Origin: Brachybacterium sacelli
GTDB taxonomy: Bacteria > Actinomycetota > Actinomycetes > Actinomycetales > Dermabacteraceae
Direction of reading: 5' to 3'
DNA length: 64,000 bases
NCBI RefSeq assembly: GCF_017876545.1
Contig: NZ_JAGIOD010000001.1
Coordinates: 2,046,001 to 2,110,000, forward strand
Shown piece by piece: positions 45,188-53,501 of the stretch. Both the position numbers and the translations under genes were made by a program. The stretch's first letter is position 1. Each line of letters opens with the position of its first letter. Below the pieces are notes generated by a model. That model saw only the letters and a list, made by a program, of their open reading frames with translations, searched no databases and was not told where the DNA came from.

Positions 45188-46099
45188 CTATGTGGGGGCC
45201 GTTGAGGGCTCCCGGGTCTGAGCGTAGGCCTTCTCGACCTCGATCGGAGTCGAGTAGTCCAGGGCCTGGTGGAGCCGCTGGTGGTTCCACCAGTGGACCC
45301 AGTTCATCGTCGCGAATTCGACCTCGGTGACCGACGGCCAAGCGGGCCGGGCGTGGATGAGCTCGGCTTTGTAGAGCCCGTTGACCGTCTCTGCCAGGGC
45401 ATTGTCATAGCTGTCGCCGCGGGAGCCGACAGAGGCAGCGATGCCCGCTTCGGCCAGGTGCTCGGTGTATCGAACGCTGACGTACTGACTGCCACGGTCG
45501 CTGTGGTGGATCAAACCCCCGATGGCCTGGTCTTTTGCTGCGATCAAAGCGTGTTCGAGGGCCTCGAGCGGGAGGTCCTCTGTCCGCATCGTCGCCCTTG
45601 TTGCCCAGCCCGCGATCCGGCGGGAGAACGCATCGATCACGAAAGCCGTGTAGCAGAATCCGCTGGTCGTGCGGACGTAGGTGATGTCTGCGACCCAGAG
45701 CCGGTTCGGTGCGGGAGCCTCGAAGTTCCTCTCCACGAGATCCGGCCGTCCATCGGGCAGCGGCGAGGGCTGCGTGGTGCGGGGCGTCCGCCCGCGGATC
45801 ACACCGTGCAACCCGGCTTTGCGCATCAGCCGAGCGCACTGATCACGACCGATGTCCCAGCCCTCACGCCGCATCGCGTGCCAGATCTTCCGCGCCCCAT
45901 AGACCCCGTAGTTCTCGGCATGGATGCGCCTGATCTCTTCGATAAGCACGCGATCGCGCAGGTCACGGTCGCTTGCCGGTCGAGTCTTCGCGGCGCGGTA
46001 GCCGCGTGAAGTGATGAATCCACCCTCGGTCGCCGCGAGGGTGCGGCAGATGAGCTCGACCCCGAACTGATCGCGATACATATCGATGTAGGCGATCAT
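45188..46099 (-). CDS. IS3-family transposase OrfB (DDE integrase)
   Basis: This 303-residue frame has the HTH-like HAENYGVYGARKIWHAM and the rve catalytic domain: Asp in LWVADITYV, Asp in HHSDRGSQYVS and Glu in YDNALAETVNGLYKAELI. The C-terminal block WVHWWNHQRLHQALDY is typical. It overlaps OrfA by four bases and is expressed by -1 frameshifting. Confidence 0.93.
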   Translation of the reverse strand: MIAYIDMYRDQFGVELICRTLAATEGGFITSRGYRAAKTRPASDRDLRDRVLIEEIRRIHAENYGVYGARKIWHAMRREGWDIGRDQCARLMRKAGLHGVIRGRTPRTTQPSPLPDGRPDLVERNFEAPAPNRLWVADITYVRTTSGFCYTAFVIDAFSRRIAGWATRATMRTEDLPLEALEHALIAAKDQAIGGLIHHSDRGSQYVSVRYTEHLAEAGIAASVGSRGDSYDNALAETVNGLYKAELIHARPAWPSVTEVEFATMNWVHWWNHQRLHQALDYSTPIEVEKAYAQTREPSTAPT

Positions 46100-46416
46100 C
46101 TCGTCGAGGGGCGGTCGAGCTCCGCGGCGAAAAACGCTGACGCTGACTTCAGGATCTCGTTCGCCCTGCGCAGCTCCGCGTTCTCACGCTTGAGCCGGCG
46201 AATCTCGGCCTGGGCCTCGCTCGAGAGCCCAGTTTTGGCCCCTGCGTCGATCTGAGACTGCTCGATCCAGCGCCGCAGCGACTCCGTCGAGATGTTCAGC
46301 TTCGGCGCGATCTCCTTGATCGCCTGATACTGCGTAAGGCCTTCATCGGCCTCCATACGGTCCACGACCATGCGCATGGCACGGTCGCGGAACGACTGTG
46401 GGTACTTGCTCGGCAT
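46096..46416 (-). CDS. IS3-family transposase OrfA (helix-turn-helix)
   Basis: This 106-residue frame has the start MPSKYPQSFRDRAMRMVVD and an HTH that recognises the IS ends (YQAIKEIAPKLNISTESLRRW). A leucine-zipper-like helix follows (EIRRLKRENAELRRANEIL). Confidence 0.93.
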   Translation of the reverse strand: MPSKYPQSFRDRAMRMVVDRMEADEGLTQYQAIKEIAPKLNISTESLRRWIEQSQIDAGAKTGLSSEAQAEIRRLKRENAELRRANEILKSASAFFAAELDRPSTR

Positions 46417-46473
46417 GTTCCAATCCTCCTCGTATCAGGATCGGAACGGAACCCAGGGCGCTTCACGCCCTAG

Positions 46474-46830
46474 TTCGTGGTGGACGCGTAGTGAAGTCGC
46501 GCGGAGCGAGCGCAGCACATCTTCGTATGCAGAGAGCCTTTCGGAACCACAAGCTTGGAGAGCTGTTTGTGCGGGAGTCTCAAGCTGTGGCAACGCATCT
46601 GGCTCGAGGTGGCGCCCTCGGGGCAGTCCTTGGTGGCGACGAGAGGCTTCTACGTGTTCGTCAGGGACTGCCGCACGGATCGCGGACGGGGCTGCCCCCG
46701 TGACTCCGTCGGGCGCAGCACGCCTGATGTCCGCCATGCACGGCGTGCCGCCGCGCAGGCCGGGGGGCCTCCTCGCCGTCCCCGACATAAGATCCCTTGA
46801 AGCGACAAGACTGACGCAAAGGAGCACGCG
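46474..46830. other. Non-coding stretch between IS5 remnant and glutaminase gene
   Basis: Open frames on both strands have no recognisable family and no ribosome-binding sites; I do not support a gene. A TAAGAT box at 46788-46793 and AAAGGAG just before the glutaminase ATG are likely signals for that gene. Confidence 0.45.
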
Positions 46831-48114
46831 ATGAGATCACCTATTCTCGGTTATCTCGACACGGTCATCGAGGAGACCGCTCACATCAGCGCCGGTGATG
46901 TTGCCGGTTACATCCCCGAACTCGCGGCCGCCGACCCGGATCGCGTGGCCATCGCCCTGTGCACGGTCAACGGTACGGTCTATTCCAGCGGCGACGTCGA
47001 CCATCGTTTCAGTATCCAATCGATGTCCAAGCCGTTCGCGTATGCCCTGGCGATCGAGGACCACGGCCTGGGCGCGGTGCTCGACAACGTCGGTGTCGAA
47101 CCCAGCGGTGAGGCCTTCAACGAGCTCTCCCTTGATCCAGAGACCGGCAAACCGCGCAACCCGATGATCAACGCCGGTGCCATTGCGACCCACGCGCTGC
47201 TAAAGAGCGACGAGGAGTCGTCGGTCGAGCGGATGCTCAAGTTGTTCTCGCAGCTGACGGGTCGACAGATCGACATCGAGGAGGCAGTCGCTGCATCGGA
47301 GCTTGGTGCGGGCGATCGCAATCTCGGGCTCGCTCATCTCTTGCGCGCGGCCGGGGCGCTCGCGCAGGAGCCTGGGCCTGCGGTCGAGGGGTACATCCGC
47401 CAATGCGCGGCCTCTGTCACCGTGCGTGACCTTGCCCTAATGGCGGCAACCCTTGCCAACGCCGGCGTGCAACCTGAAACGGGCGAGCAGGTGTTGCGTC
47501 GACAGACGACCAGACAGGTGCTCAGCGTCATGGCGTCCTGCGGCATGTACGACGCGGCGGGAGACTGGCTCTCCACAGTTGGCATCCCCGCCAAGAGCGG
47601 AGTCGCCGGAGGCATCATCGGCGTCCTGCCCGGGCAGATCGGGGTAGCAGTCTTCTCTCCCCGGCTCGACCCACACGGCAACAGTGCCCGTGGGATCGAG
47701 ATGATGAAACGGCTCTCAGAAGACCTCGGTCTGCATCTCATGGACACGGGAAGACCAGCGCGCTCCTCACTGCGCGAGACACGGACCGTCATCGTCGAAG
47801 GACAACCAGCGACGATCTATGTCCTCCAAGGTGACCTGGTGCTCAGCTCCATCGAATCCCTCGTGCACGAGATTATCGAGCATCCTCCGCAGACCGACCT
47901 CATCATCTTCGACATGAGCCGAGTCGACGAAGTGCATGCCGTCGCCCGGCGCACGTCGTCCGACATGGCAACGAAGCTCGTCGAAGAGGGACACCAGATC
48001 ATCCTCATTGATCCAGACGAGACCGTCACCGACTTCCAAGACAGTCAAGGACGCCCCGTCGAACGGTGGAGCCCTCATCGACTGGAACAAGCAACCGAAG
48101 GTCCGGAACGGTGA
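46831..48114 (+). CDS. glsA: Glutaminase with C-terminal STAS domain
   Basis: This is a 427-residue protein. Residues 1-~310 are a serine-dependent beta-lactamase-fold glutaminase that hydrolyses glutamine to glutamate and ammonia. The Ser-x-x-Lys catalytic motif is in FSIQSMSKPFAYALA, with PMINAGAIAT, GDRNLGLAHLL and SGVAGGIIGVLPGQIGVAVFSPRLD also present. Residues ~330-410 are a STAS domain (YVLQGDLVLSSIESLVHEI ... DLIIFDMSRVDEVH). Actinobacteria often have this fusion. It lies tail to tail with a TetR gene. Confidence 0.92.
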   Translation: MRSPILGYLDTVIEETAHISAGDVAGYIPELAAADPDRVAIALCTVNGTVYSSGDVDHRFSIQSMSKPFAYALAIEDHGLGAVLDNVGVEPSGEAFNELSLDPETGKPRNPMINAGAIATHALLKSDEESSVERMLKLFSQLTGRQIDIEEAVAASELGAGDRNLGLAHLLRAAGALAQEPGPAVEGYIRQCAASVTVRDLALMAATLANAGVQPETGEQVLRRQTTRQVLSVMASCGMYDAAGDWLSTVGIPAKSGVAGGIIGVLPGQIGVAVFSPRLDPHGNSARGIEMMKRLSEDLGLHLMDTGRPARSSLRETRTVIVEGQPATIYVLQGDLVLSSIESLVHEIIEHPPQTDLIIFDMSRVDEVHAVARRTSSDMATKLVEEGHQIILIDPDETVTDFQDSQGRPVERWSPHRLEQATEGPER

Positions 48115-48117
48115 CCC

Positions 48118-48684
48118 TCAAGCACGGGCCCTCGCGGCGCTGACGAGCGCCTCGACGGAAACGATCAGCAGGGCGCGGTGCCGCTGGAGGCGGTCATCAG
48201 ACCAGGGCCCCTCTGATGCGTGCGCGCGAAGCCCAGACGATGCGAACTGCCACGCCGTGATCTGGCCAAGCAGCAAGGCGAGCACATCGACCGCCGCACC
48301 ATCGAAATGCTCTGACAGCTCTCGCACCTTGGGCTCGTACGCCTGGACCTCGCCCGGCGATGCATCCTCCCGCTCAAGTCCAGCCCAGGATGTTAAGCGC
48401 AGGATCTCTGGTCGCTCTGTCAGGTAGTCGAACAGCGCCGCGGCGTACGAAGGGAGGTCCTCAGCAGTGAATGGCACCTCGTCTGCCATCTCGGCCAGCG
48501 CGGCCGACACCACAAGATCGAACAGCTGGCCCTTGGGTCCGAAGTGAACGTAGATGGAGCGCTTGTTGACCCGCCCAGTCTCAGCGATTCTGTCCACGCG
48601 CGCGCCAGCAAGGCCGAACTGCGCGAACTCGGCCCGCGCCGCGTCGAGGATCCGACGTTTGGTCTCCGTGGCATCGGGTGGCAT
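48118..48684 (-). CDS. TetR-family transcriptional regulator
   Basis: This 188-residue repressor has a TetR_N domain (TKRRILDAARAEFAQFGLAGARVDRI and RVNKRSIYVHFGPKGQLFDLVV) and a variable ligand-binding C-terminus. It is divergent from an SDR gene and the 99-base spacer holds a perfect palindrome, so it very likely controls itself and the SDR/HbpS-like genes. Confidence 0.9.
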   Translation of the reverse strand: MPPDATETKRRILDAARAEFAQFGLAGARVDRIAETGRVNKRSIYVHFGPKGQLFDLVVSAALAEMADEVPFTAEDLPSYAAALFDYLTERPEILRLTSWAGLEREDASPGEVQAYEPKVRELSEHFDGAAVDVLALLLGQITAWQFASSGLRAHASEGPWSDDRLQRHRALLIVSVEALVSAARARA

Positions 48685-48700
48685 CCCCTCAGCCTATAGG

Positions 48701-48714
48701 TAACCACCTGGTTA
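48701..48714. promoter_or_regulatory. Probable TetR operator
   Basis: TAACCA, two bases, TGGTTA form a perfect dyad 16 bases from the TetR start codon in the divergent spacer. A related half site (ATAGTTACCC) occurs near the SDR ribosome-binding site. Confidence 0.7.
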
Positions 48715-48783
48715 TTGACCTGTCTGTCCTGGCGTGGCAGGCTCCCTGTCGTAAGCATCCAGATAGTTACCCAAGGAGTGCCC

Positions 48784-49560
48784 ATGTCCCAGAAGATCTT
48801 GATCACCGGTGCCAGCAGTGGATTCGGGCAAGGAGCAGCGCTCGAGCTTGCCCGTCAGGGCCACGATGTGATTGCCGCTGCCGAGACGTGGCCCCAGGTC
48901 CGCAGCCTTCGAGCGGATGCCGACGCAGCCGGCGTCGAACTCAACGTCATCAAGCTCAACCTGCTCGACCCCATCGACATCGCTCACGCCGGCTCCTTCG
49001 ACGTGGACGTTCTGGTCCTCAACGCCGGAGTCATGGAGGGCGGGTCCGTGGTCGATATCCCGCTGCAGAGAGTGCGGGAGTCGTTCGACATCAACCTGTT
49101 CGGGCACCTCGAACTGGTCCAGGCCATCGCACCGAAGATGATCGCTCGCAAGAGCGGACGCATCATCTGGACCTCCTCGATGGGCGGGATCCTCGTCGTC
49201 CCGTTCCTAGGCGCCTACTGCGCGACCAAGCACGCGATCGAAGCGGTCGCCGGGTCGATGAAGGCCGAGCTGGAGCAGTTCGGCATCAAGGTCGCCACCA
49301 TCAACCCCGGAGTGTTCGGGACCGGGTTCAACGACACCGGCGCCGAGAGCTACGTGCAGTGGTACGACGGCGAGACCGCGCATGTCCCGATGCCTGACTT
49401 CGGTCCATCGCTGGCCGACCAGGCCGACCCCCAGGAGATGGTCGACGCGATGGTGGAGACCATCACCGCCGACAATCCCGACTACCGGACCATGCGGCCA
49501 CTGGAGACCATCGACGCTGCCAAGCAGTGGCAGGAAACCGAGTGGACCCAGAAGGCCTGA
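48784..49560 (+). CDS. Short-chain dehydrogenase/reductase (SDR)
   Basis: This 258-residue classical SDR has the NAD(P)-binding TGASSGFGQGAALELA, the VLNAGVMEGG motif, catalytic Ser in TSSMGG and Y-x-x-x-K in AYCATKHAIE. AAGGAG precedes the ATG. It is followed 30 bases later by an HbpS-like gene. The pair plus TetR suggests a response to, or modification of, a small ketone or quinone-like compound (inference). Confidence 0.9.
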   Translation: MSQKILITGASSGFGQGAALELARQGHDVIAAAETWPQVRSLRADADAAGVELNVIKLNLLDPIDIAHAGSFDVDVLVLNAGVMEGGSVVDIPLQRVRESFDINLFGHLELVQAIAPKMIARKSGRIIWTSSMGGILVVPFLGAYCATKHAIEAVAGSMKAELEQFGIKVATINPGVFGTGFNDTGAESYVQWYDGETAHVPMPDFGPSLADQADPQEMVDAMVETITADNPDYRTMRPLETIDAAKQWQETEWTQKA

Positions 49561-49590
49561 CACCAAGAGAGAAGGAAAGGACAGAACCAC

Positions 49591-49992
49591 ATGTCACACC
49601 CCACAATCACTCTTGAAACGGCCAGCCGCATCATCGACGCCGGCCAGGAGAAGGCCCATGATCTCGGCCTGAACGCCGTCTTCGCCGTCCTCGACGCCGG
49701 GGCGAACCTTGTCGCCTTCGAGCGCATGGATGGCGCCTGGCTGGCCTCTAATGATCTGGCGCTGGCGAAGTCACGTACCTCCGTCATGTTCGAAGCACCA
49801 AGCGAAGCGTTGAACGCGCCCTTACAGCTCGGTGAGCCGGTCGCTCACTTCGATCACACCAACGGCGGTCTGCTCCTCATGGGCGGCGGCGTTCCGATCA
49901 CTGATGACACAGGTCGACTCCTCGGTGCGCTAGGTGTCTCAGGAGGAACCCCAGAACAGGACGCCGAGATCGCTCGGGCAGCGATCAGCTAA
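49591..49992 (+). CDS. GlcG/HbpS family protein (heme-binding-like, DUF336)
   Basis: This 133-residue protein of the HbpS/GlcG fold reads ASRIIDAGQEKAHDLGLNAVFAVLDAGANLVAFERMDGAW, then the G-G-x-P motif GGLLLMGGGVPI and the closing GRLLGALGVSGGTPEQDAEIARAAI. Family members bind heme degradatively or act as accessory proteins beside oxidoreductases. It is cotranscribed with the SDR. Confidence 0.87.
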   Translation: MSHPTITLETASRIIDAGQEKAHDLGLNAVFAVLDAGANLVAFERMDGAWLASNDLALAKSRTSVMFEAPSEALNAPLQLGEPVAHFDHTNGGLLLMGGGVPITDDTGRLLGALGVSGGTPEQDAEIARAAIS

Positions 49993-50006
49993 ACGACTCG
50001 GGTCAC

Positions 50007-50072
50007 GGAACGGGCCTCGTCCGGCGAGATGGGCGAACCCAGCCCCCACCGCTCCGGCCAGAGGCCCGTTCC
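50007..50072. terminator. Long hairpin between convergent genes
   Basis: GGAACGGGCCTC pairs perfectly with GAGGCCCGTTCC over a 42-base loop that itself can fold. It lies between the HbpS-like gene and the convergent exporter gene and probably ends both transcripts. Confidence 0.45.
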
Positions 50073-50173
50073 CCACCCAGGCGCCGCGTCGACCACGTCG
50101 TAACGGTGCGCAGCAGCTGTCGCACTCACGGAGCCGAACGACCAGAATCTCCACCGCGTGAACCACACTTCCC

Positions 50174-51319
50174 TCACGAAACCCCTGCCCTTGCCGTGAC
50201 CAAGAACGTCAGTGCGGCGGTGAGAACCAGAGCAGCGCTCACTACGAGTGGCCCCGTGGCTCCGGCTGTTGCGTAAGCGATCCCGCCGAGGATGGGGCCT
50301 GCAGCAGCGCCGATGTTGAGGGATGCTGTCGCGAACGAGCCCGACATAGTTGGGGCAGATGCCGCCGCGCGGATCGAGGCGGCGATGAGGGTGCTTCCGA
50401 CGGCGAACGACAGCGCTCCTTGAAGAAGTGCGAGGGTGAACACCGCGGCAGGGACCGTGGCGAACACCGCGAGGGATCCCCATCCGACAAACAAAGCCGC
50501 TCCGCCTGCGACGAGGATGAGGGTGGAGTGAGCGTCGCCGTGCCGTCCCGCTGTCCATACTCCGACGCATGATCCGACGCCGAAAACCGCCAACACAGCA
50601 GGCACTGCGGGCGCGGCGAGGCCAGCGGACTCAGTGATCACTGGCGCGAAGTAGGTGAAGGCGCAGAACGTAGCACCGTTGATCAGTGCCCCGAGCCCCA
50701 ACGGGATCAAGAGTCCCGGTCGGCGCAGAACTCGGATCTCCGCCACCAGCGACACAGGGCGCTGCCTGCCAACCGCTCGCTGAGGGGTCGCCACCATCAC
50801 GGCGACCAGAGCCGGCACAGAGATGGCAGCTACCGCCCACATGGCTGCTCGCCAACCGAGCAGAGATCCAATCACGGCGCCGCCGGGGACACCTGCGATC
50901 AGTGCCAAGGTGGTCCCACCAAGGATCACGGCCAGCGCACGCGCAATGCGGCCGGGAGGTACCAGCGCCGAGACTGTGGAGAGCGTGACGGCGAGAAAGC
51001 CTGCATTGGTCAAGGCGGCCACGATGCGCGTGGCGAGGAGGAGTACGAAGCTGTCAGTCACGGCTCCGATCGCATGCATCGCGATAAAAACGACGAGGAA
51101 GACCGAGAGGGCAAGCCTCGGCGACCAGCGGCGACTGACGGCGGCCATGGCAGGAGCGCCGACGATCATGCCGAGGGCGAAGGCTGAGGTCAGTAGGCCC
51201 GCCTGAGGGATGCTGATTGCGAGGTCTTCCGCGATCTCCGGCAGAAGACCGGCGAGCATGAACTCGGAGGTTCCCTGGGCGAAGACCGCTACAGCGAGCA
51301 GGACGATAACGAGTGGCAT
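50174..51319 (-). CDS. cmx: Cmx/CmlR-type chloramphenicol exporter (MFS)
   Basis: This 381-residue twelve-helix transporter closely follows the actinobacterial Cmx/CmlR/CmrA pattern: MPLVIVLLAVAVFAQGTSEF, MLAGLLPEIAEDLAISIPQ, AGLLTSAFALGMIVGAPAMA and the G-x-x-G-G-T-T-L motif C region. Members pump out chloramphenicol. The internal ATG was chosen for homology; a GTG 18 codons upstream is in frame. The upstream region holds a possible regulatory leader. Gene symbol is by family resemblance. Confidence 0.8.
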   Translation of the reverse strand: MPLVIVLLAVAVFAQGTSEFMLAGLLPEIAEDLAISIPQAGLLTSAFALGMIVGAPAMAAVSRRWSPRLALSVFLVVFIAMHAIGAVTDSFVLLLATRIVAALTNAGFLAVTLSTVSALVPPGRIARALAVILGGTTLALIAGVPGGAVIGSLLGWRAAMWAVAAISVPALVAVMVATPQRAVGRQRPVSLVAEIRVLRRPGLLIPLGLGALINGATFCAFTYFAPVITESAGLAAPAVPAVLAVFGVGSCVGVWTAGRHGDAHSTLILVAGGAALFVGWGSLAVFATVPAAVFTLALLQGALSFAVGSTLIAASIRAAASAPTMSGSFATASLNIGAAAGPILGGIAYATAGATGPLVVSAALVLTAALTFLVTARAGVS

Positions 51320-51434
51320 GGTGAGTCTTTCGAAGTGAGGTGGCGGTCGGGTTAGACCGGCACGCGTGCTCACTGACCGCGATCAACGTCGCGCAGTCGC
51401 ACCCACTCGAAGAGGAAGGCGTCGAAGTAGTGAG

Positions 51435-51482
51435 CTACCGGCGTACCGGCAGCTCGACCTTGGACGCTTCGGGAGAACTCAC
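51435..51482 (-). CDS. Possible leader peptide of the exporter gene
   Basis: A 15-codon frame (MSSPEASKVELPVRR with GTG start) lies 116 bases upstream of the exporter start. A TATGGT box ends 6 bases before the GTG, which would make a leaderless message. Its 3' end overlaps a hairpin (GAGCTGCCGG with CCGGTAGCTC, one mismatch). Translational attenuation by drug-stalled ribosomes is known for chloramphenicol exporters; applying it here is inference. Confidence 0.35.
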   Translation of the reverse strand: MSSPEASKVELPVRR

Positions 51483-51594
51483 TGAACCACCATAACCGAG
51501 CCCCGGACTGACACGCACAGCGGTGTCACGCGCAGCGTCGCCAGGTACGTCTCGAACTAGGGAACCCCACCAGGACAGCTACTCGCAGGTCGTT

Positions 51595-51660
51595 TACGGT
51601 TCCCAATAGGGCCCGAGAACGCATTTTTGCGACACTTCTGTCGGGCTGGGTATACCTCAA
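51595..51660 (+). repeat. Promoter-like element, copy A
   Basis: This 66-base stretch is about three-quarters identical, without gaps, to 53750-53815. It carries TTGCGA and TATACC hexamers 18 bases apart and a half-preserved dyad TGCGACA-CTTC-TGTCG. No gene follows it in place: the sequence runs into the 29-base repeat. Confidence 0.65.
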
Positions 51661-51687
51661 CGGAGCAGTTCCACCCGTCCACATAAG

Positions 51688-51716
51688 ACGGTGGTCTCAA
51701 CCGGTCAACGCACCAC
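51688..51716 (+). repeat. 29-base direct repeat, copy 1
   Basis: It begins ACGGTGGTCTCAACCGG and matches 52660-52688 except for one base. It resembles the terminal repeat of an IS30-like element (not verified). Confidence 0.75.
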
Positions 51717-51880
51717 TCACCGGATGATGCTGGCCGGAGGTGGTCGTGACGTTTTCAACGGGGCAGATCGACGGGGCCAGCTCCAGCGGAACTCCCAAGG
51801 CCGCCCGGCAGAGCAGGCCGACCCGGCGTGACCCGCGGGGAACGCCGGGTCGGCATGCTCTGCTCTGGCAACGTGGAGAC

Positions 51881-52588
51881 TCACTCGGACATGACGATCG
51901 GGAGCACGTCAACCAGCCTGGTAATACGTCGTGGGGACCTCGGCAGCCGTTCCGCACGGTCGAGGTGGAGGCCGTGGAGCCCTGCCTGCGTTGCTCCACG
52001 GAGGTCGAGGTCTTCGTTGTCGCCCACGTGGAGCACATAAGAAGGGTCTACCTCCAATGCCTCGCACACCGCCCGGTACGTGGAGGGCCTCGGCTTTGCG
52101 GCACCGAGAGCCTCACTCGTCCACACCCCGGACACGTACTCACGGATTCCGAGGTGGTGGGCTTTTCGCTGCTGCCTCGCCTCCGGCCCATTGGTCAGGA
52201 TCGCCAAACGTACGCCCTGGCGGTGCAACTCGCGCAGCACGGGTACAGCGTCATCGAAACCTATCCACTCGCGCTCGTACAGCTCCACGAATCGCGCATA
52301 GATCCGATCGCACTCTGGGTCACTGATGCTCTGAGCAGGACCGAGGCTCTCCAGTAGTCCTCGAACTCGAAGCCTCCGGTACTGGGGTCCATCGATCTCC
52401 CCTAGGCCGCGCCGTTCAGCCAGACGCTCGGCGTGGCGCTCCCACGCAGCGACGACCGTGGGGGTCGCCTCGGCACCCATCTCTTCGACGAGGCGAGCAA
52501 CCCCTAGGCGTGCGGAGCTGGCGTGATCGAACAAGGTGTCATCGAGGTCAAAAATCACGGCGCGGAACACGAGACCAGCATGTCGCAC
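51881..52588 (-). CDS. HAD-superfamily hydrolase
   Basis: This 235-residue phosphatase of HAD subfamily IA has motif I FDLDDTLFD (nucleophile Asp and acid/base Asp), motif II LAILTNG, motif III Lys in AAKPRPSTYRAV and motif IV VLHVGDNEDLDLRGA. Likely substrates are small phosphorylated metabolites. It is bracketed by 29-base direct repeats. Confidence 0.9.
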   Translation of the reverse strand: MRHAGLVFRAVIFDLDDTLFDHASSARLGVARLVEEMGAEATPTVVAAWERHAERLAERRGLGEIDGPQYRRLRVRGLLESLGPAQSISDPECDRIYARFVELYEREWIGFDDAVPVLRELHRQGVRLAILTNGPEARQQRKAHHLGIREYVSGVWTSEALGAAKPRPSTYRAVCEALEVDPSYVLHVGDNEDLDLRGATQAGLHGLHLDRAERLPRSPRRITRLVDVLPIVMSE

Positions 52589-52659
52589 GCGCAGCCCTAC
52601 GTCCTAAGATCACGAAGGCCTGCCGACCTCGTCGCACCATGTCCACCCTGCCGCAAACT

Positions 52660-52688
52660 ACGGTGGTCTCAACCGGTCAACGCAGCAC
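52660..52688 (+). repeat. 29-base direct repeat, copy 2
   Basis: Same orientation as copy 1 with one mismatch. Together they flank a 1.0-kb segment holding the HAD gene. Confidence 0.75.
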
Positions 52689-52787
52689 CCGTGTAGATTC
52701 TCGCTCGATCTGTCAGACGTGCAGCACTGTGAACAGCGGTTCGACGGCCGTGGCGAGTGCGCGGTTTCTCGCTATGTCGTCAGGTTC

Positions 52788-53501
52788 CTAGCGGGGCGGA
52801 GGAAGCGCCCGGTCCTTGGAAGCGAGAATGGTGATGGAGACCGGGACGTCCTTCTCACCCGGTTCCGTGACCCTGTCGATCCGAAGGCCAGCGTCGACGA
52901 AGGCGTTCAGAAACTCCGCGAGGGGAACTTGGCGCATGCCGCCGACTTTGTACCGTATGCCACCCTCTCCCCACCAGGGGGCAGACTCATGTCGTCGTGC
53001 CTCGCGATAGGTCGTGTGTACGACCAACTCTCCTGCGGGGAGGCTGTGTACATGTGGTCCGTTGAAGCACGGGTGCACTCCGTAGAACATAAACATCCCC
53101 GTGGGGCGCAGAACTCGTGCGGCTTCCCTGACCATGCGGCTGAAATCGTCGACGTCCGTGGACGTCCAGGCGCTCATGACCAGATCGAAGGACTCGGAGT
53201 CGAATGGGAGGTCCTGGGCGTCGCCCTGGTGTACTCGGGGGCATCGCTGACGCGCCAGGCGAAGCTGGTCCTCAGAGATGTCGACGCCGGTTGCGGTCCA
53301 GCCGAGTTCTTCGATGATGGCGAGGTTCCTGCCTGTGCCGCACCCGATGTCCAGGCACGTGCCGGATCCTCGCGGGAGGGTCTCGCGCAAGACCGCGTCT
53401 CTGTGGGGACCTTCCGCCATCTGGGCGTCATACCAGTCTGCGAGGCCGTCGTAGCGAGCTCGGCTATCTGGGATGTTCGGTGACCTCGTCGGCGAGTTCA
53501 T
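52788..53501 (-). CDS. Class I SAM-dependent methyltransferase
   Basis: This 237-residue methyltransferase of the UbiE/Methyltransf_11 type has motif I CLDIGCGTGRNLAII, the acidic TGVDIS, GDAQDLPFDSESFDLVMSAW and ARVLRPTGMFMFYG. The acceptor is unknown. It may be read together with the HAD gene downstream. Confidence 0.88.
   Translation of the reverse strand: MNSPTRSPNIPDSRARYDGLADWYDAQMAEGPHRDAVLRETLPRGSGTCLDIGCGTGRNLAIIEELGWTATGVDISEDQLRLARQRCPRVHQGDAQDLPFDSESFDLVMSAWTSTDVDDFSRMVREAARVLRPTGMFMFYGVHPCFNGPHVHSLPAGELVVHTTYREARRHESAPWWGEGGIRYKVGGMRQVPLAEFLNAFVDAGLRIDRVTEPGEKDVPVSITILASKDRALPPPR

Larger units (their letters stand above)
45160..46465 (-). mobile_element. IS3-family insertion sequence, complete
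   Basis: Terminal inverted repeats of 24 bases are perfect (they start TGAAGCGCCCTGGGTTCC). A 3-base repeat CGC flanks the element. It is 1306 bases long with overlapping OrfA and OrfB. It has landed in the right end of an IS5 element. Confidence 0.92.
44184..46473 (-). mobile_element. IS5-family element (IS427 type), split by IS3
   Basis: The left end reads CTAGGGCGTG and the right end, rejoined across the inserted IS3, reads CACGCCCTAG, giving a 10-base inverted repeat that includes a CTAG target. It encodes a two-frame DDE transposase. The IS3 element sits within the last ~12 bases of its right end and leaves CGC on both sides. Confidence 0.75.
51483..51880. other. Gene-free region with promoter-like and IS-like repeats
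   Basis: This ~400-base gap between divergent-looking and convergent transcripts contains a promoter-like element duplicated at 53750 and the first copy of a 29-base repeat. No protein frame is credible. Confidence 0.5.

Noticed and set aside
46435..46827. Minus-strand 130-codon frame next to the glutaminase gene
   Set aside because: It crosses the IS3/IS5 boundary, has no ribosome-binding site and no family resemblance.
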